Below, piece after piece: positions 1-10,226 of a stretch of DNA of 64,000 bases. Within the stretch, counting starts at the first letter, position 1. The number at the start of each line of letters is the position of its first letter. A program made the position numbers and the translations under genes. This DNA comes from Budvicia diplopodorum (lineage in GTDB: Bacteria; Pseudomonadota; Gammaproteobacteria; Enterobacterales; Enterobacteriaceae): contig NZ_WOYF01000014.1 in assembly GCF_009800925.1 (NCBI RefSeq), positions 30,569 to 94,568 on the forward strand. Direction: 5' to 3'. Below the pieces are notes generated by a model that did not search any database, was not told where the DNA came from, and was given only the letters and a program-made list of their open reading frames with translations.

Positions 1-2
1 AA

Positions 3-899
3 ATAGAACGGGCAATAATACAAACCGGATATATTTCCCCCCAGATACAGGCCAAAAGCCATAACCAGCACGAGTCTAAAATATTACTGGCGATGGCATT
101 AGATATTACTGACCCTTTTTTTACTGATGTGATTGAAGGGATTAGAGAAACAGCGGCGGCTCACGGGTATATCGTTCTTTTTCTCGATAGTCGCCACCAG
201 CCCATTGAAGCCATCTCCCTGTCTGCGATTATGCGACAAATCAACGGTGTGATCCTATTAGGTGCAAACATTCCTTTTAATCTAAACGAGCAAGAACCTC
301 ATCCGTTTCCCCCGATGGTAATGGCGAATGAATATTTGCCCGAGCTGAAATTGCCCACCGTCCATATTGATAACATGACCGCCGCGTTCAATGCGGTCCA
401 CTATCTACAACGCATTGGTCACAATCGCATCGCCTGTATATCCGGTCCGGAACATTTACACCTCAGCCACTACCGCCAGCAGGGCTACATTCAAGCCCTG
501 CATCGAGGTGGCATTGCCATAGAAAAGAGCTATATTATTTCAGGGCCGCTTAGCTTTGAAGCAGGCGCAGCATCGCTGTCTCAATTAATGTCACTGCCTC
601 AACCGCCAAGCGCTATTTTTTGCCACAGTGATATTATTGCCATCGGAGCCATTCATCAGGCCAAGAAATCAGGCATAAAAATTCCTGAAGATCTCTCTAT
701 TATTGGCTTTGATGATATTGCTCTGGCACAATATGTCGATCCACCGTTAACCACGGTGGCGCAGCCCCGCTATAAAATTGGCCAAAAGGCAGTTTTGCTA
801 CTGCTTGAACAGCTGTACAGAAATAGTGTAAAAAGTGGTTCCATACTGCTTGATAGTGAACTCATTATTCGTGAGAGCACCGCTAAACCTCATGATTAG
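3..899 (+). CDS. cytR: CytR, LacI-family nucleoside-uptake repressor (5' end outside window)
   Basis: Transcriptional repressor of nucleoside transport and catabolism genes; cytidine is the inducer and CRP the co-binding partner in E. coli. The reading frame is open to the left window edge, so the N-terminal DNA-binding helix-turn-helix is missing. The remaining part starts within the region after the hinge (IERAIIQTGYIS, matching VEKAAREVGYL of E. coli CytR) and runs through the whole periplasmic-binding-protein-like effector domain. Diagnostic stretches are PPMVMANE, LPTVHIDN, FCHSD, EDLSIIGFDD and PPLTTVAQPRY. An internal ATG at position 93 is not the true start. FtsN follows 55 bases downstream, the usual enterobacterial order. 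Confidence 0.93.
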   Translation: MERAIIQTGYISPQIQAKSHNQHESKILLAMALDITDPFFTDVIEGIRETAAAHGYIVLFLDSRHQPIEAISLSAIMRQINGVILLGANIPFNLNEQEPHPFPPMVMANEYLPELKLPTVHIDNMTAAFNAVHYLQRIGHNRIACISGPEHLHLSHYRQQGYIQALHRGGIAIEKSYIISGPLSFEAGAASLSQLMSLPQPPSAIFCHSDIIAIGAIHQAKKSGIKIPEDLSIIGFDDIALAQYVDPPLTTVAQPRYKIGQKAVLLLLEQLYRNSVKSGSILLDSELIIRESTAKPHD

Positions 900-954
900 G
901 TTTAATGCGGCTCTCTTTTAATTTATTTTTAGAAATATACGTAGCGAAGTCATA

Positions 955-1779
955 GTGGCACAACGAGATTATGTAAGCCGTAGCCGTTCAGGGACGCAGA
1001 AAAAAAATAGCCGGAAGAAAAAAGGCTCATCAGGCAGCGCCTCTAAGCTGATGATCGTACTTGCTGCCACCGTATTGGTTGTGTTCGCAGCCGGTCTCTA
1101 TTTTATCACTCAGCATAAGCCCGACGTTTCACCGGAAACAACCGGTCACCAAAAGAAGCCGGGTAACGGCTTACCGCCAATACCAGAAGAACGCTGGACC
1201 TACATCAAAGAGCTGGAAAACCGGCAGGTCACTAATTCAGAGAATACCGGAACTAAAACGCCGAACATCAACCCACAGGCTGATTTAACGCCGGAACAGC
1301 GCCAGTTCTTAGAGCAAATGCAGGCAGATATGCGCCAGCAGCCAACTCAGCTAACCGATGTTCCGTCCAATGCCACTTCTCGCGATGGCGGAACGAAGCC
1401 AGCGGCAGTGCAACAACCGGCACAAACGCAAACGCAGGTCACTACACCACCTCCGCCACCTCCGCCGCCACCGCCAGCAAAAAAAGCCGAACCAACCGCG
1501 CCACCTCCACCGGTAACGCCGCCAGCAACACAAACGGCAGCACAGGCACAAAACCAGCGCTGGACCATTCAGTGCGGTTCATTTAAAACTACGGAGCAGG
1601 CAGAGTCCGTCAAAGTCAGTCTAGCTTTCGCCGGTTTTGAGAGCCGTATATCCCCTAGCGGTGGCTGGAACCGTGTCGTTCTGGGTCCGTATAATAATAA
1701 AGAGAACGCAGACAAAACTTTACAACGAATCAAAGGCGCAGGCATTGGCAACTGTATTCCCGTTGCCGCTGGAAAATAA
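955..1779 (+). CDS. ftsN: FtsN, essential cell-division activator with SPOR domain
   Basis: Bitopic inner-membrane divisome protein that triggers septal peptidoglycan synthesis and binds denuded glycan strands. The start is GTG, giving MAQRDYVSRS as in E. coli. Visible parts are a basic cytoplasmic tail (1-30), one membrane segment (about 31-52), a periplasmic essential helix region (GNGLPP..EERWTYIKELENRQ, about 71-92), a low-complexity linker, and a C-terminal SPOR domain (about 201-272) with Cys207 and Cys267 that would form the known disulfide. The linker is unusual: ten consecutive prolines (165-174) and further proline-rich sequence replace the glutamine-rich linker of E. coli, and the protein is shorter (274 against about 319 residues). 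Confidence 0.97.
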   Translation: MAQRDYVSRSRSGTQKKNSRKKKGSSGSASKLMIVLAATVLVVFAAGLYFITQHKPDVSPETTGHQKKPGNGLPPIPEERWTYIKELENRQVTNSENTGTKTPNINPQADLTPEQRQFLEQMQADMRQQPTQLTDVPSNATSRDGGTKPAAVQQPAQTQTQVTTPPPPPPPPPPAKKAEPTAPPPPVTPPATQTAAQAQNQRWTIQCGSFKTTEQAESVKVSLAFAGFESRISPSGGWNRVVLGPYNNKENADKTLQRIKGAGIGNCIPVAAGK

Positions 1780-1880
1780 AAAATAGTCATTTTATTAAGT
1801 TAGATAATCACTACGGTTACTTTACGTAGCCGTAGAACTATCGGTCATCCCTTCCTCACAGAGATGTTTCACCCGCAAGG

Positions 1881-1909
1881 GTTGAAAACCGATTATTCCT
1901 TCCCCATCT
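1881..1909 (+). promoter_or_regulatory. Heat-shock (sigma32) promoter of hslVU
   Basis: GTTGAAA at 1881-1887 and CCCCATCT at 1902-1909, separated by 14 bases, match the sigma32 consensus (CTTGAAA, 13-15 bases, CCCCATNT). The site lies about 65 bases before hslV, which is a sigma32 regulon operon in E. coli. Confidence 0.85.
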
Positions 1910-1911
1910 AT

Positions 1912-1948
1912 AGATGCAATAAGCCTTACCGCATTTATAAAGGCATCT
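1912..1948 (+). other. Leader stem-loop before hslV
   Basis: AGATGC (1912-1917) and GCATCT (1943-1948) are inverted repeats enclosing 25 bases in the hslVU leader. A conserved 5'-UTR stem-loop that stabilises hslVU mRNA is known in E. coli; assigning this structure to the same role is inference, because the transcript start is not fixed. Confidence 0.5.
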
Positions 1949-1973
1949 TTTATCAGCTAACGAGGGTATGCAC

Positions 1974-2504
1974 GTGACAACAATTGTAAGCGTTCGTCGG
2001 AATGGTCATGTGGTAATTGGTGGTGATGGCCAAGTCACACTGGGCAACACCGTAATGAAAGGTAACGCCCGTAAAGTCCGTCGCCTGTATAACGATAAAG
2101 TGATTGCCGGTTTTGCTGGCGGTACCGCAGATGCCTTTACGCTGTTTGAACTATTCGAACGCAAGCTAGAAATGCATCAGGGGCACTTGGTCAAAGCTGC
2201 GGTAGAGCTCGCCAAAGACTGGCGTACCGATCGCATGCTTCGCAAGCTGGAAGCCTTATTGGCCGTCGCGGATGAAAATGCCTCATTAATCATTACCGGC
2301 AACGGTGACGTGATCCAGCCAGAAAACGATCTGATCGCCATTGGATCGGGCGGCCCCTATGCTCAGTCATCGGCCAGAGCCTTGCTTGAAAATACCGATT
2401 TAAGCGCTCGTGATATCGTCGAGAAGTCACTCTCTATTGCCGGTGATATCTGTATTTATACCAACCGATTCCAAACCATCGAAGAGCTAACGGCTAAACA
2501 ATAA
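1974..2504 (+). CDS. hslV: HslV, peptidase subunit of the HslVU protease
   Basis: Threonine peptidase that forms a double hexamer and degrades unfolded proteins passed on by HslU. GTG at 1974 is chosen over the ATG at 1968: the GAGGG ribosome site (1962-1966) is seven bases from the GTG but only one from the ATG, and GTG yields [14 protein letters not shown], so removal of Met exposes the catalytic Thr. Length is then 176 residues, the same as E. coli. Conserved sequence includes [27 protein letters not shown] and [15 protein letters not shown]. hslU follows after 11 bases. Confidence 0.97.
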   Translation: MTTIVSVRRNGHVVIGGDGQVTLGNTVMKGNARKVRRLYNDKVIAGFAGGTADAFTLFELFERKLEMHQGHLVKAAVELAKDWRTDRMLRKLEALLAVADENASLIITGNGDVIQPENDLIAIGSGGPYAQSSARALLENTDLSARDIVEKSLSIAGDICIYTNRFQTIEELTAKQ

Positions 2505-2515
2505 GGACCGAAACG

Positions 2516-3847
2516 ATGTCTGAAATGACTCCTCGCGAAATTGTCAATGAACTTGATAGCTATATCATCGGTCAGAACAAAGCCAAACGTGCCGTTGCCA
2601 TCGCCTTACGTAATCGCTGGCGCCGGATGCAGCTTGATGAAATGCTGCGCCATGAAGTTACGCCTAAAAACATTCTAATGATCGGCCCAACCGGCGTCGG
2701 TAAAACCGAAATAGCCCGTCGTCTGGCTAAGCTGGCAAACGCTCCGTTCATTAAAGTTGAAGCGACAAAATTCACCGAAGTAGGCTATGTCGGTAAAGAA
2801 GTTGATTCTATTATTCGTGATTTAACCGATGCCTCAATCAAAATGGTGCGTCAACAGTCGGTTGAAAAAATGCGCTTTCGAGCAGAAGAGCTAGCGGAAG
2901 ATCGTATTCTTGACGTTCTGATCCCTCCAGCCCGTGACAACTGGGGCCAGTCTGAAGGCAGCTCTGATAGTTCAGCCGCCCGCCAAGCGTTTCGTAAGAA
3001 ACTACGCGAAGGCCAGCTGGATGACAAAGAGATCGAAATCGAATTAGCTTCAGTGCCAATGGGCATTGAAATTATGGCGCCTCCGGGCATGGAAGAGATG
3101 ACTAACCAGCTTCAGTCTATGTTCCAAAATATGGGCGGACAAAAGCAGAAGCCGCGCAAGATGAAAATTAAAGACGCGTTCAAGCTGCTGATTGAAGAAG
3201 AAGCCGCCAAGCTGGTGAATCCTGAAGAGCTTAAACAACAGGCTATTGACGCCGTTGAACAGCATGGCATCGTATTTATCGATGAAATCGATAAAATCTG
3301 TAAGCGCGGTGAAACCTCCGGGCCAGACGTTTCCCGCGAAGGCGTGCAGCGCGATTTGCTGCCTTTAGTCGAAGGCTGTACGGTATCGACTAAACACGGC
3401 ATGGTCAAAACTGACCATATCCTGTTTATTGCCTCCGGTGCGTTCCAAACTGCCAGCCCGTCAGATTTAATTCCTGAGCTACAGGGCCGTTTACCCATTC
3501 GCGTTGAGCTACAGGCATTAACAACCGAAGACTTCGAAAGGATCCTGACTGAACCTAGCGCGTCTCTGACTGAACAATACAAGGCGCTGATGGCGACCGA
3601 AGGCGTAACAATCAACTTCTCAACCGACGGTATCCGCCGCATTGCAGAAGCCGCATGGCAGGTGAATGAGCGTACAGAGAACATCGGTGCCCGCCGCTTA
3701 CATACCGTGCTAGAACGCCTGATGGAAGATATCTCTTACGATGCCAGCGAAAGCGCAGGCTCAAGCTTTGAGATTGACGCTGGCTACGTGCGCAGTCACT
3801 TAGATGAGCTGGTTGATGACGAAGATCTGAGTCGTTTTATTCTGTAA
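2516..3847 (+). CDS. hslU: HslU, ATPase subunit of the HslVU protease
   Basis: AAA+ unfoldase that recognises substrates and threads them into HslV. Features seen: N-terminal [13 protein letters not shown], Walker [10 protein letters not shown] (about 60), the pore loop [10 protein letters not shown], the variable I-domain (about 105-245, with a Met/Gln-rich stretch [11 protein letters not shown]), Walker [12 protein letters not shown], the sensor segment [12 protein letters not shown] and the conserved C-terminal tail ending DLSRFIL, which docks into HslV. Its 443 residues equal the usual length. Confidence 0.98.
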   Translation: MSEMTPREIVNELDSYIIGQNKAKRAVAIALRNRWRRMQLDEMLRHEVTPKNILMIGPTGVGKTEIARRLAKLANAPFIKVEATKFTEVGYVGKEVDSIIRDLTDASIKMVRQQSVEKMRFRAEELAEDRILDVLIPPARDNWGQSEGSSDSSAARQAFRKKLREGQLDDKEIEIELASVPMGIEIMAPPGMEEMTNQLQSMFQNMGGQKQKPRKMKIKDAFKLLIEEEAAKLVNPEELKQQAIDAVEQHGIVFIDEIDKICKRGETSGPDVSREGVQRDLLPLVEGCTVSTKHGMVKTDHILFIASGAFQTASPSDLIPELQGRLPIRVELQALTTEDFERILTEPSASLTEQYKALMATEGVTINFSTDGIRRIAEAAWQVNERTENIGARRLHTVLERLMEDISYDASESAGSSFEIDAGYVRSHLDELVDDEDLSRFIL

Positions 3848-3874
3848 CACATCTCTTATACTACTAGCACGGTA

Positions 3875-3902
3875 TTTACGGGGAGCCTACGCTCCCCGTA
3901 AA
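3875..3902 (+). terminator. Perfect hairpin after hslU
   Basis: A perfect 12-base inverted repeat, TTTACGGGGAGC and its complement, with loop CTAC, 27 bases after the hslU stop. There is no T-run behind it, so it may act as an mRNA-end stabiliser or a factor-assisted terminator. Confidence 0.6.
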
Positions 3903-4054
3903 CTCGTATAGTGGTTTATATAACCGGCATTAGGCCTGTTTTATCCAAGAATCAAAGCAAACTCTCGTTAAATTTTTTTTTAATGTGCGTATAATTAGCG
4001 GTGTTTTTTTAATCACCAACTTGAATTGAACCTGAATAAAATTAAAAGTAAAAC

Positions 4055-4972
4055 ATGAGCCAAACTCACTCGACAAGCAAAACTACGGCCTGGATAGAAA
4101 GCTTACGCCCACGAACGCTACCGCTCGCGCTCGCGTCTATTATCACGGGCTCGGCATTAGCCGCATGGATGAACCATTTTCAGTTAGATATCGCCCTGAT
4201 GGCGCTGCTCACGGCTGCCCTGCTGCAGATCTTATCTAATCTGGCGAATGACTACGGCGATGCAATTAAAGGCAGCGATACCGAAACCCGAATTGGCCCT
4301 AACCGCGGTATGCAAAAAGGGCTTATCAGCCGAACCCAAATGAAACGCGCGCTTATTTTGACGATCGTTTTGACCGTCGCTTCAGGCATTGGCCTGATCG
4401 CTATCGCCTGTAAAAAACCTGAAGATATTCTCGGTTTTCTGGCACTGGGGCTCATGGCCATTGTTGCATCGATTAGCTATACCGTAGGCCGTAAGCCTTA
4501 CGGGTATATGGGCCTTGGCGATATTTCAGTACTTATTTTCTTTGGCTGGCTAAGCGTTGCCGGCACTTACTACCTTCAGGCAGGAGCCTTTGACAGCGTC
4601 GTCATGTTGCCCGCTACGGCCTGTGGCCTGTTGGCCACCGCGGTGTTGAATATCAATAACCTGCGGGATATCGACAGCGATCGCATGAACGGTAAAAACA
4701 CGCTTGCGGTTCGTCTTGGGCCACTGTGGGGCCGTCGCTATCACTTTATGCTGCTGGCCGGTGCGCTGTTATGCCTGATTCTTTTTGCTCTGTTTGACCT
4801 ACGCAGCTGGGTTGGCTGGCTATTTATTCTCGCCGTTCCACTACTTTATCGCCACGCGATGTACGTGTTGCATGAGCTAACCGCAGTCGCAATGCGCCCG
4901 ATGCTAGAGCAAATGGTCAAAGGTGCTTTACTGACCAACCTGCTATTTGCCGTTGGCGTCATATTAAGTTAA
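4055..4972 (+). CDS. menA: MenA, 1,4-dihydroxy-2-naphthoate polyprenyltransferase
   Basis: Inner-membrane UbiA-family prenyltransferase that attaches the polyprenyl tail to dihydroxynaphthoate and gives demethylmenaquinone. Both Asp-rich motifs of the family are visible: NDYGDAIKGSD (about residue 67) and the second at NNLRDIDSDRMNGKNT (about 206-221). The remainder is about eight hydrophobic segments. Start ATG follows an AT-rich leader. Menaquinone is the likely quinone for the anaerobic nrf chain later in the window. Confidence 0.96.
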   Translation: MSQTHSTSKTTAWIESLRPRTLPLALASIITGSALAAWMNHFQLDIALMALLTAALLQILSNLANDYGDAIKGSDTETRIGPNRGMQKGLISRTQMKRALILTIVLTVASGIGLIAIACKKPEDILGFLALGLMAIVASISYTVGRKPYGYMGLGDISVLIFFGWLSVAGTYYLQAGAFDSVVMLPATACGLLATAVLNINNLRDIDSDRMNGKNTLAVRLGPLWGRRYHFMLLAGALLCLILFALFDLRSWVGWLFILAVPLLYRHAMYVLHELTAVAMRPMLEQMVKGALLTNLLFAVGVILS

Positions 4973-4983
4973 TCCGGGGCGAG

Positions 4984-4998
4984 GATGGCTTTGCCATC
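4984..4998 (+). terminator. Weak hairpin after menA
   Basis: GATGGC-TTT-GCCATC, starting 12 bases after the menA stop and followed by TTCACT. It is short with no true T-run, so it is at most a weak terminator or attenuator before rraA. Confidence 0.35.
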
Positions 4999-5070
4999 TT
5001 CACTGGGTTCGGGATATACTGAAAATTCCCAGCGATAAATAAACAGACAACGCAAACAGGCAACTATCTT

Positions 5071-5556
5071 ATGAAATATGATACTTCCGAACTATGCGAC
5101 ATCTACCATGAAGAGATAAACGTTGTGGAGCCCCTGTTTTCTAACTTCGGCGGGCGTGCATCATTTGGTGGTCAAATTACCACGGTAAAATGCTTCGAAG
5201 ACAACGGGTTACTTTACGATTTATTAGAAGAAAATGGTCAAGGCCGTATACTGGTAGTTGACGGCGGCGGTTCAGTACGCCGTGCGCTGATTGATGCTGA
5301 ACTGGCACGTTTAGCCACTCAAAATCAATGGGAAGGTCTGGTTGTTTACGGTGCCGTCCGTCAGGTTGATGAATTAGAAGAGCTAGAGATCGGCATTCAG
5401 GCTCTGGCCTCTATTCCGGTTGGCGCTGATGCTCAAAGCATCGGAGAAAGTGATATCCGCGTTAACTTCGGCGGCGTAACCTTCTTCTCTGGCGATCACC
5501 TTTACGCTGACAATACCGGCATTATCCTGTCAGAAGAAGCGCTAGATTTAGAATAA
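5071..5556 (+). CDS. rraA: RraA, inhibitor of RNase E
   Basis: Trimeric ring protein that binds the C-terminal scaffold region of RNase E and modulates mRNA turnover; the fold is that of the RraA/MenG-like family with no methyltransferase activity. The 161-residue product carries [50 protein letters not shown] and [17 protein letters not shown], matching E. coli RraA over its full length. It is located between menA and zapB, as in E. coli. Confidence 0.97.
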   Translation: MKYDTSELCDIYHEEINVVEPLFSNFGGRASFGGQITTVKCFEDNGLLYDLLEENGQGRILVVDGGGSVRRALIDAELARLATQNQWEGLVVYGAVRQVDELEELEIGIQALASIPVGADAQSIGESDIRVNFGGVTFFSGDHLYADNTGIILSEEALDLE

Positions 5557-5580
5557 ATAGAATCGCCTTTCTTCAGCCAT

Positions 5581-5608
5581 AAAAAACGCCGCTATTGCGG
5601 CGTTTTTT
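5581..5608 (+). terminator. Rho-independent terminator after rraA (bidirectional)
   Basis: AAAAAA-CGCCGC-TATT-GCGGCG-TTTTTT. It serves rraA on the plus strand; because an A-run precedes the stem it can also end zapB transcripts from the minus strand. Confidence 0.92.
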
Positions 5609-5673
5609 CGTTAACATGAATATACCCTAAGCAATGAGAGTGGCATCAAAGCTGCATTCAAGTATCACGGATA

Positions 5674-5916
5674 TCAGTTAACGTCGTCCATTTTACCTAA
5701 CAGTATGCGTAAACGCTCCTGCCAAAGCTGTTGCTCTTGCTTAAGCTGAGCGTTTTCATTAACTAATGACTCACGCCCGTTACCGGCAGTCTCAATTTCG
5801 CGAACTAAAGAATGATTCTTCTCTTTCAGTTCTTCAATTTCCATCTGCAACAGGGTAATAGTATCAATGGCCTGTTGGACCTTAGCTTCCAGTTTTTCAA
5901 ATACTTCAAATGACAT
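5674..5916 (-). CDS. zapB: ZapB, coiled-coil cell-division factor
   Basis: Small cytoplasmic coiled-coil protein that assembles at the Z ring through ZapA and links it to the chromosome terminus. The 80 residues are almost entirely heptad-repeat helix: [32 protein letters not shown] and [15 protein letters not shown] align with E. coli ZapB (about 81 residues). It is divergent from glpF, as in E. coli. Confidence 0.96.
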   Translation of the reverse strand: MSFEVFEKLEAKVQQAIDTITLLQMEIEELKEKNHSLVREIETAGNGRESLVNENAQLKQEQQLWQERLRILLGKMDDVN

Positions 5917-6240
5917 TATTTCGTCCTCTTATAGACATAGCCGCAAAGCGGAAAATCAAACATTTCTAACAACCGCTAGCGGTAAACGTACACATCCCGG
6001 TAGTGGAACGCTAAAATCATATAGACTGATTGTATTTACCTGATAGGACGCTGTCTAGCCATAGACTGATATAAAACCATAATGTTCAAAAATATTATTC
6101 GATTACACGGCTTAGCCCACGGTAAATTATTACACGACTATTTCTAATAGCAGATCTGACTAATCAGTATGTTACGCTAAAATAATGACGAATATCCCTC
6201 TCTCTCCCGAGTGAACAAGTGTTTCTAAATGCACAAAAGC

Positions 6241-6260
6241 TTGCGTCAGGTATCACTTTT
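6241..6260 (+). promoter_or_regulatory. Possible CRP site upstream of glpF
   Basis: TGCGT-CAGGTA-TCACT is an imperfect TGTGA-N6-TCACA with a good right half. The E. coli glpFK promoter is CRP-activated, which supports the guess; the match alone is weak. Confidence 0.35.
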
Positions 6261-6302
6261 CGAGCAAAATTTCAGAATTGTTTGACCGATAACACATAAT
6301 TG

Positions 6303-6340
6303 TATTTTCGTTATTTTTCGATATAGCTCGATAACGCTAA
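6303..6340 (+). promoter_or_regulatory. Possible tandem GlpR operators upstream of glpF
   Basis: Two overlapping matches to the GlpR operator core (TTCGWTAWCGAA): TTTTCGTTATTTTTCG at about 6305-6320 and CTCGATAACG at 6327-6336. The glp regulon repressor binds tandem operators at this promoter in E. coli; assignment here is by similarity and position. Confidence 0.5.
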
Positions 6341-6436
6341 AATCGCCAAAATACCTCTATTCTTTCAGTAGAGGAATAACGGGTAATCTTCGCTATTCGA
6401 TTTACCCTCATTTCCTTCATTTTGCGGGACAACATT

Positions 6437-7255
6437 ATGAGTCAAACGGCTAAGTCCTCTCTCAGGGGCCAATGTATTGCTGAGTTTCTTGGTACGGGTT
6501 TATTTCTCTTTTTGGGAATTGGATGCGTTGCTGCCCTGAAGGTCGCTGGGGCGAGCTTCGGACAATGGGAAATTAGTATTATCTGGGGTTTGGCGGTGGC
6601 GCTGGGCGTTTATCTGACCGCCGGCGTTTCCGGTGCTCATCTTAATCCGGCGGTCACTATCGCATTATGGCTATTTGCCTGCTTCGATCGCAAAAAAGTG
6701 ATCCCGTATATCCTCGCTCAGATTGCTGGTGCGTTCTGCGGTGCGGCAATGGTGTATGCACTTTACTTCAGCCTGTTTCACGAAGTAGAAACCGCGCAGC
6801 ATATCGTTAGAGGCAGCATAGATAGCCTGTCGCTCGCGGGCATCTTCTCGACCTATCCACATCCTGCAATTAACATCTTTCAGGCATTATGTGTAGAAAT
6901 CGTGATTTCTGCCACTCTACTTGCTCTGATTCTGGCCTTGACTGACGATGGTAACGGCGTACCTCGCGGTTCATTAGGTCCATTACTGATTGGTATTTTA
7001 GTTGCCGTAATTGGCGCATCAATGGGGCCATTAACCGGATTCGCCATGAACCCGGCCCGTGATTTCGGACCAAAACTGTTTGCCTATTTTGCCGGCTGGG
7101 GCAACATAGCCATGACCGGTGGCCGTGATATTCCTTACTTTATCGTTCCAATTATTGGGCCAATTATCGGTGGCTGTTTCGGCGCATGGGGTTACCGCGT
7201 ATTGATTGGCGGCAACCTGCCCTGTGACGCCTGCGCTATCGACGATAAAAAATAA
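6437..7255 (+). CDS. glpF: GlpF, glycerol facilitator (aquaglyceroporin)
   Basis: Inner-membrane MIP-family channel for glycerol uptake. ATG at 6437 is chosen because MSQTAKSSLRGQCIAEFLGTG aligns with the E. coli N-terminus; a TTG 15 bases upstream lacks support. Both half-helix NPA signatures are present: GAHLNPAVT and FAMNPARDFGP. Six membrane segments are visible, and the product has 272 residues. glpK follows 49 bases downstream, giving a transport-kinase operon. Confidence 0.97.
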   Translation: MSQTAKSSLRGQCIAEFLGTGLFLFLGIGCVAALKVAGASFGQWEISIIWGLAVALGVYLTAGVSGAHLNPAVTIALWLFACFDRKKVIPYILAQIAGAFCGAAMVYALYFSLFHEVETAQHIVRGSIDSLSLAGIFSTYPHPAINIFQALCVEIVISATLLALILALTDDGNGVPRGSLGPLLIGILVAVIGASMGPLTGFAMNPARDFGPKLFAYFAGWGNIAMTGGRDIPYFIVPIIGPIIGGCFGAWGYRVLIGGNLPCDACAIDDKK

Positions 7256-7277
7256 TGGTTTTTCTCACTACTTTTAA

Positions 7278-8816
<1,539 letters not shown>

Positions 8817-8840
8817 CGTGAGCTCTTAATTAGACTGAGG

Positions 8841-8863
8841 GGCCCGCGTTGCGGGCCTTTTTT
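8841..8863 (+). terminator. Rho-independent terminator after glpK
   Basis: GGCCCGC-GTT-GCGGGCC followed by six T. A strong intrinsic terminator here separates glpFK from glpX. Confidence 0.93.
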
Positions 8864-8886
8864 ATTCTGTTCGATTCGGTTTTTAC

Positions 8887-8956
8887 GTAAGCTTCATTCA
8901 CATGGGATCAAGTGGAATATCATGATTTTCTAGCGGCCGAAAGACCGCGTTTCTAA
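8887..8956 (+). repeat. Degenerate intergenic repeat, copy 1
   Basis: Shares an ordered set of blocks with 10952-11025 and 18027-18091: GTAAGCTTCATTCACAT, then GGAATAT, then TTTTCTAGCGGCCGAAAG and CCGCGTTT. The 3' part can fold (GCGG/CCGC). It lies between the glpK terminator and glpX. Confidence 0.55.
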
Positions 8957-9087
8957 CCACAAATCGCCTGCCTTTATGGATAATCTAATTATCATCCCCT
9001 ACAGTTGTGCGGGAATTATGGTAAAATCCTCGCCATTGTTTACCCTGCCTATAACCAGCATCAATCACTAACGGATCTAATACCTAT

Positions 9088-10098
9088 ATGAAACGTGAAC
9101 TAGCGATCGAGTTTTCCCGAGTCACTGAAGCCGCCGCTTTAGCCGGATACAAATACTTAGGCCGTGGCGATAAAAATGCCGCCGACGGTGCCGCAGTAGA
9201 AGCAATGCGTATCGTACTGAATCAGGTCAATATCGACGGTGAAATTGTTATTGGTGAGGGTGAAATTGATGAAGCGCCAATGCTGTATATCGGTGAAAAG
9301 GTAGGAACCGGTGAAGGCAGTGCCGTTGATATTGCCGTTGATCCCATCGAAGGGACGCGTATGACCGCCATGGGCCAGCCAAACGCGCTGGCTGTGCTTG
9401 CGGTAGCCGAAAAAGGGGCGTTTCTGCATGCGCCTGATATGTATATGGAAAAGCTGGTTGTTGGCCCCGGCGCAAAAGATACCATCGATTTGAACCTGCC
9501 TCTGGCTGAAAACCTTAAGCGAGTCGCAATAAAGATGGGCAAACCACTGAGCACCTTAACCGTGATTACGCTGGCGAAACCGCGCCATGACGATGCAATA
9601 GCTGAAATGCAAAAGCTCGGCGTGCGGGTTTTCGCTATTCCTGACGGTGACGTAGCTGCCTCTATATTGACCTGCATGCCCGACAGCGAAGTCGACGTAA
9701 TGTACGGCATCGGCGGTGCGCCGGAAGGGGTTATTTCGGCCGCGGTTATTCGCGCGCTGGACGGTGACATGCAGGCCCGTTTACTGGCTCGTCATCAGGT
9801 TAAAGGCGACAACGAAGAGAACCGCCGCATTGGTGAGCAAGAGCTAGCGCGCTGTAAGCAAATGGGCATCGAAGCAGGAAAAGTTCTGCTGCTGGGCGAT
9901 ATGGCCCGCAACGATAATGTTATTTTCTCTGCCACCGGCATTACTAAAGGCGATTTACTGGATGGCATTCAGCGCAAAGGCGACATGGCGACCACTGAAA
10001 CGCTGTTGATTCGCGGTAAATCACGCACCATCCGCCGCATCCGCTCAATTCACTATCTCGACCGCAAAGGCGCGGCGCTGTGCGATATTTTGCTATAG
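9088..10098 (+). CDS. glpX: GlpX, class II fructose-1,6-bisphosphatase
   Basis: Mn-dependent gluconeogenic phosphatase hydrolysing fructose 1,6-bisphosphate. The full 336-residue product has the class II signatures: KNAADGAAVEAMR, GEGEIDEAPMLYIGE and the metal/phosphate motif VDPIEGTRMTAMGQPNA, then GIGGAPEGVISAAV. In E. coli it is the third gene of glpFKX. Here 271 bases with a strong terminator and a dispersed repeat separate it from glpK, so it probably has its own promoter. Confidence 0.97.
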   Translation: MKRELAIEFSRVTEAAALAGYKYLGRGDKNAADGAAVEAMRIVLNQVNIDGEIVIGEGEIDEAPMLYIGEKVGTGEGSAVDIAVDPIEGTRMTAMGQPNALAVLAVAEKGAFLHAPDMYMEKLVVGPGAKDTIDLNLPLAENLKRVAIKMGKPLSTLTVITLAKPRHDDAIAEMQKLGVRVFAIPDGDVAASILTCMPDSEVDVMYGIGGAPEGVISAAVIRALDGDMQARLLARHQVKGDNEENRRIGEQELARCKQMGIEAGKVLLLGDMARNDNVIFSATGITKGDLLDGIQRKGDMATTETLLIRGKSRTIRRIRSIHYLDRKGAALCDILL

Positions 10099-10151
10099 CT
10101 TTTACGTTTAGGCAGGCGTACTGATTAAAGGGTCGCCCGTACTAATGACAT

Positions 10152-10191
10152 AAAAAAGCCGGGGAGCTATTCATATCTCTCCGGCTTTTTT
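10152..10191 (+). terminator. Terminator between convergent glpX and pyrE
   Basis: A6-GCCGGGGAG, ten-base loop, CTCTCCGGC-T6 (one G-T pair). A- and T-runs on both sides make it suitable for both strands. Confidence 0.92.
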
Positions 10192-10226
10192 ATTTCTTAT
10201 ATTCTATTCACTGACGCAGCGAAATA

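Larger units (their letters stand above)
5917..6436. other. zapB-glpF intergenic region
   Basis: 520 bases without a credible gene. It contains two short palindromes near zapB (CCGC-AAA-GCGG at 5941-5951 and ACCGCTAGCGGT at 5972-5983), the putative CRP and GlpR sites of glpF, and a leader hairpin CCTCTA/TAGAGG (6354-6374) 63 bases before the glpF start. Confidence 0.6.

Noticed and set aside
1347..1568. Gly/Arg-rich frames antisense to ftsN
   Set aside because: Produced by the proline-codon run of FtsN on the opposite strand.
3112..3684. 190-codon open frame antisense to hslU
   Set aside because: It lies wholly inside the well-conserved hslU coding sequence, is Ser/Cys-rich and has no ribosome site.
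9222..9770. 182-codon open frame antisense to glpX
   Set aside because: Shadow of glpX codon bias; composition is Ser/Pro/Ala-rich with no recognisable motif.
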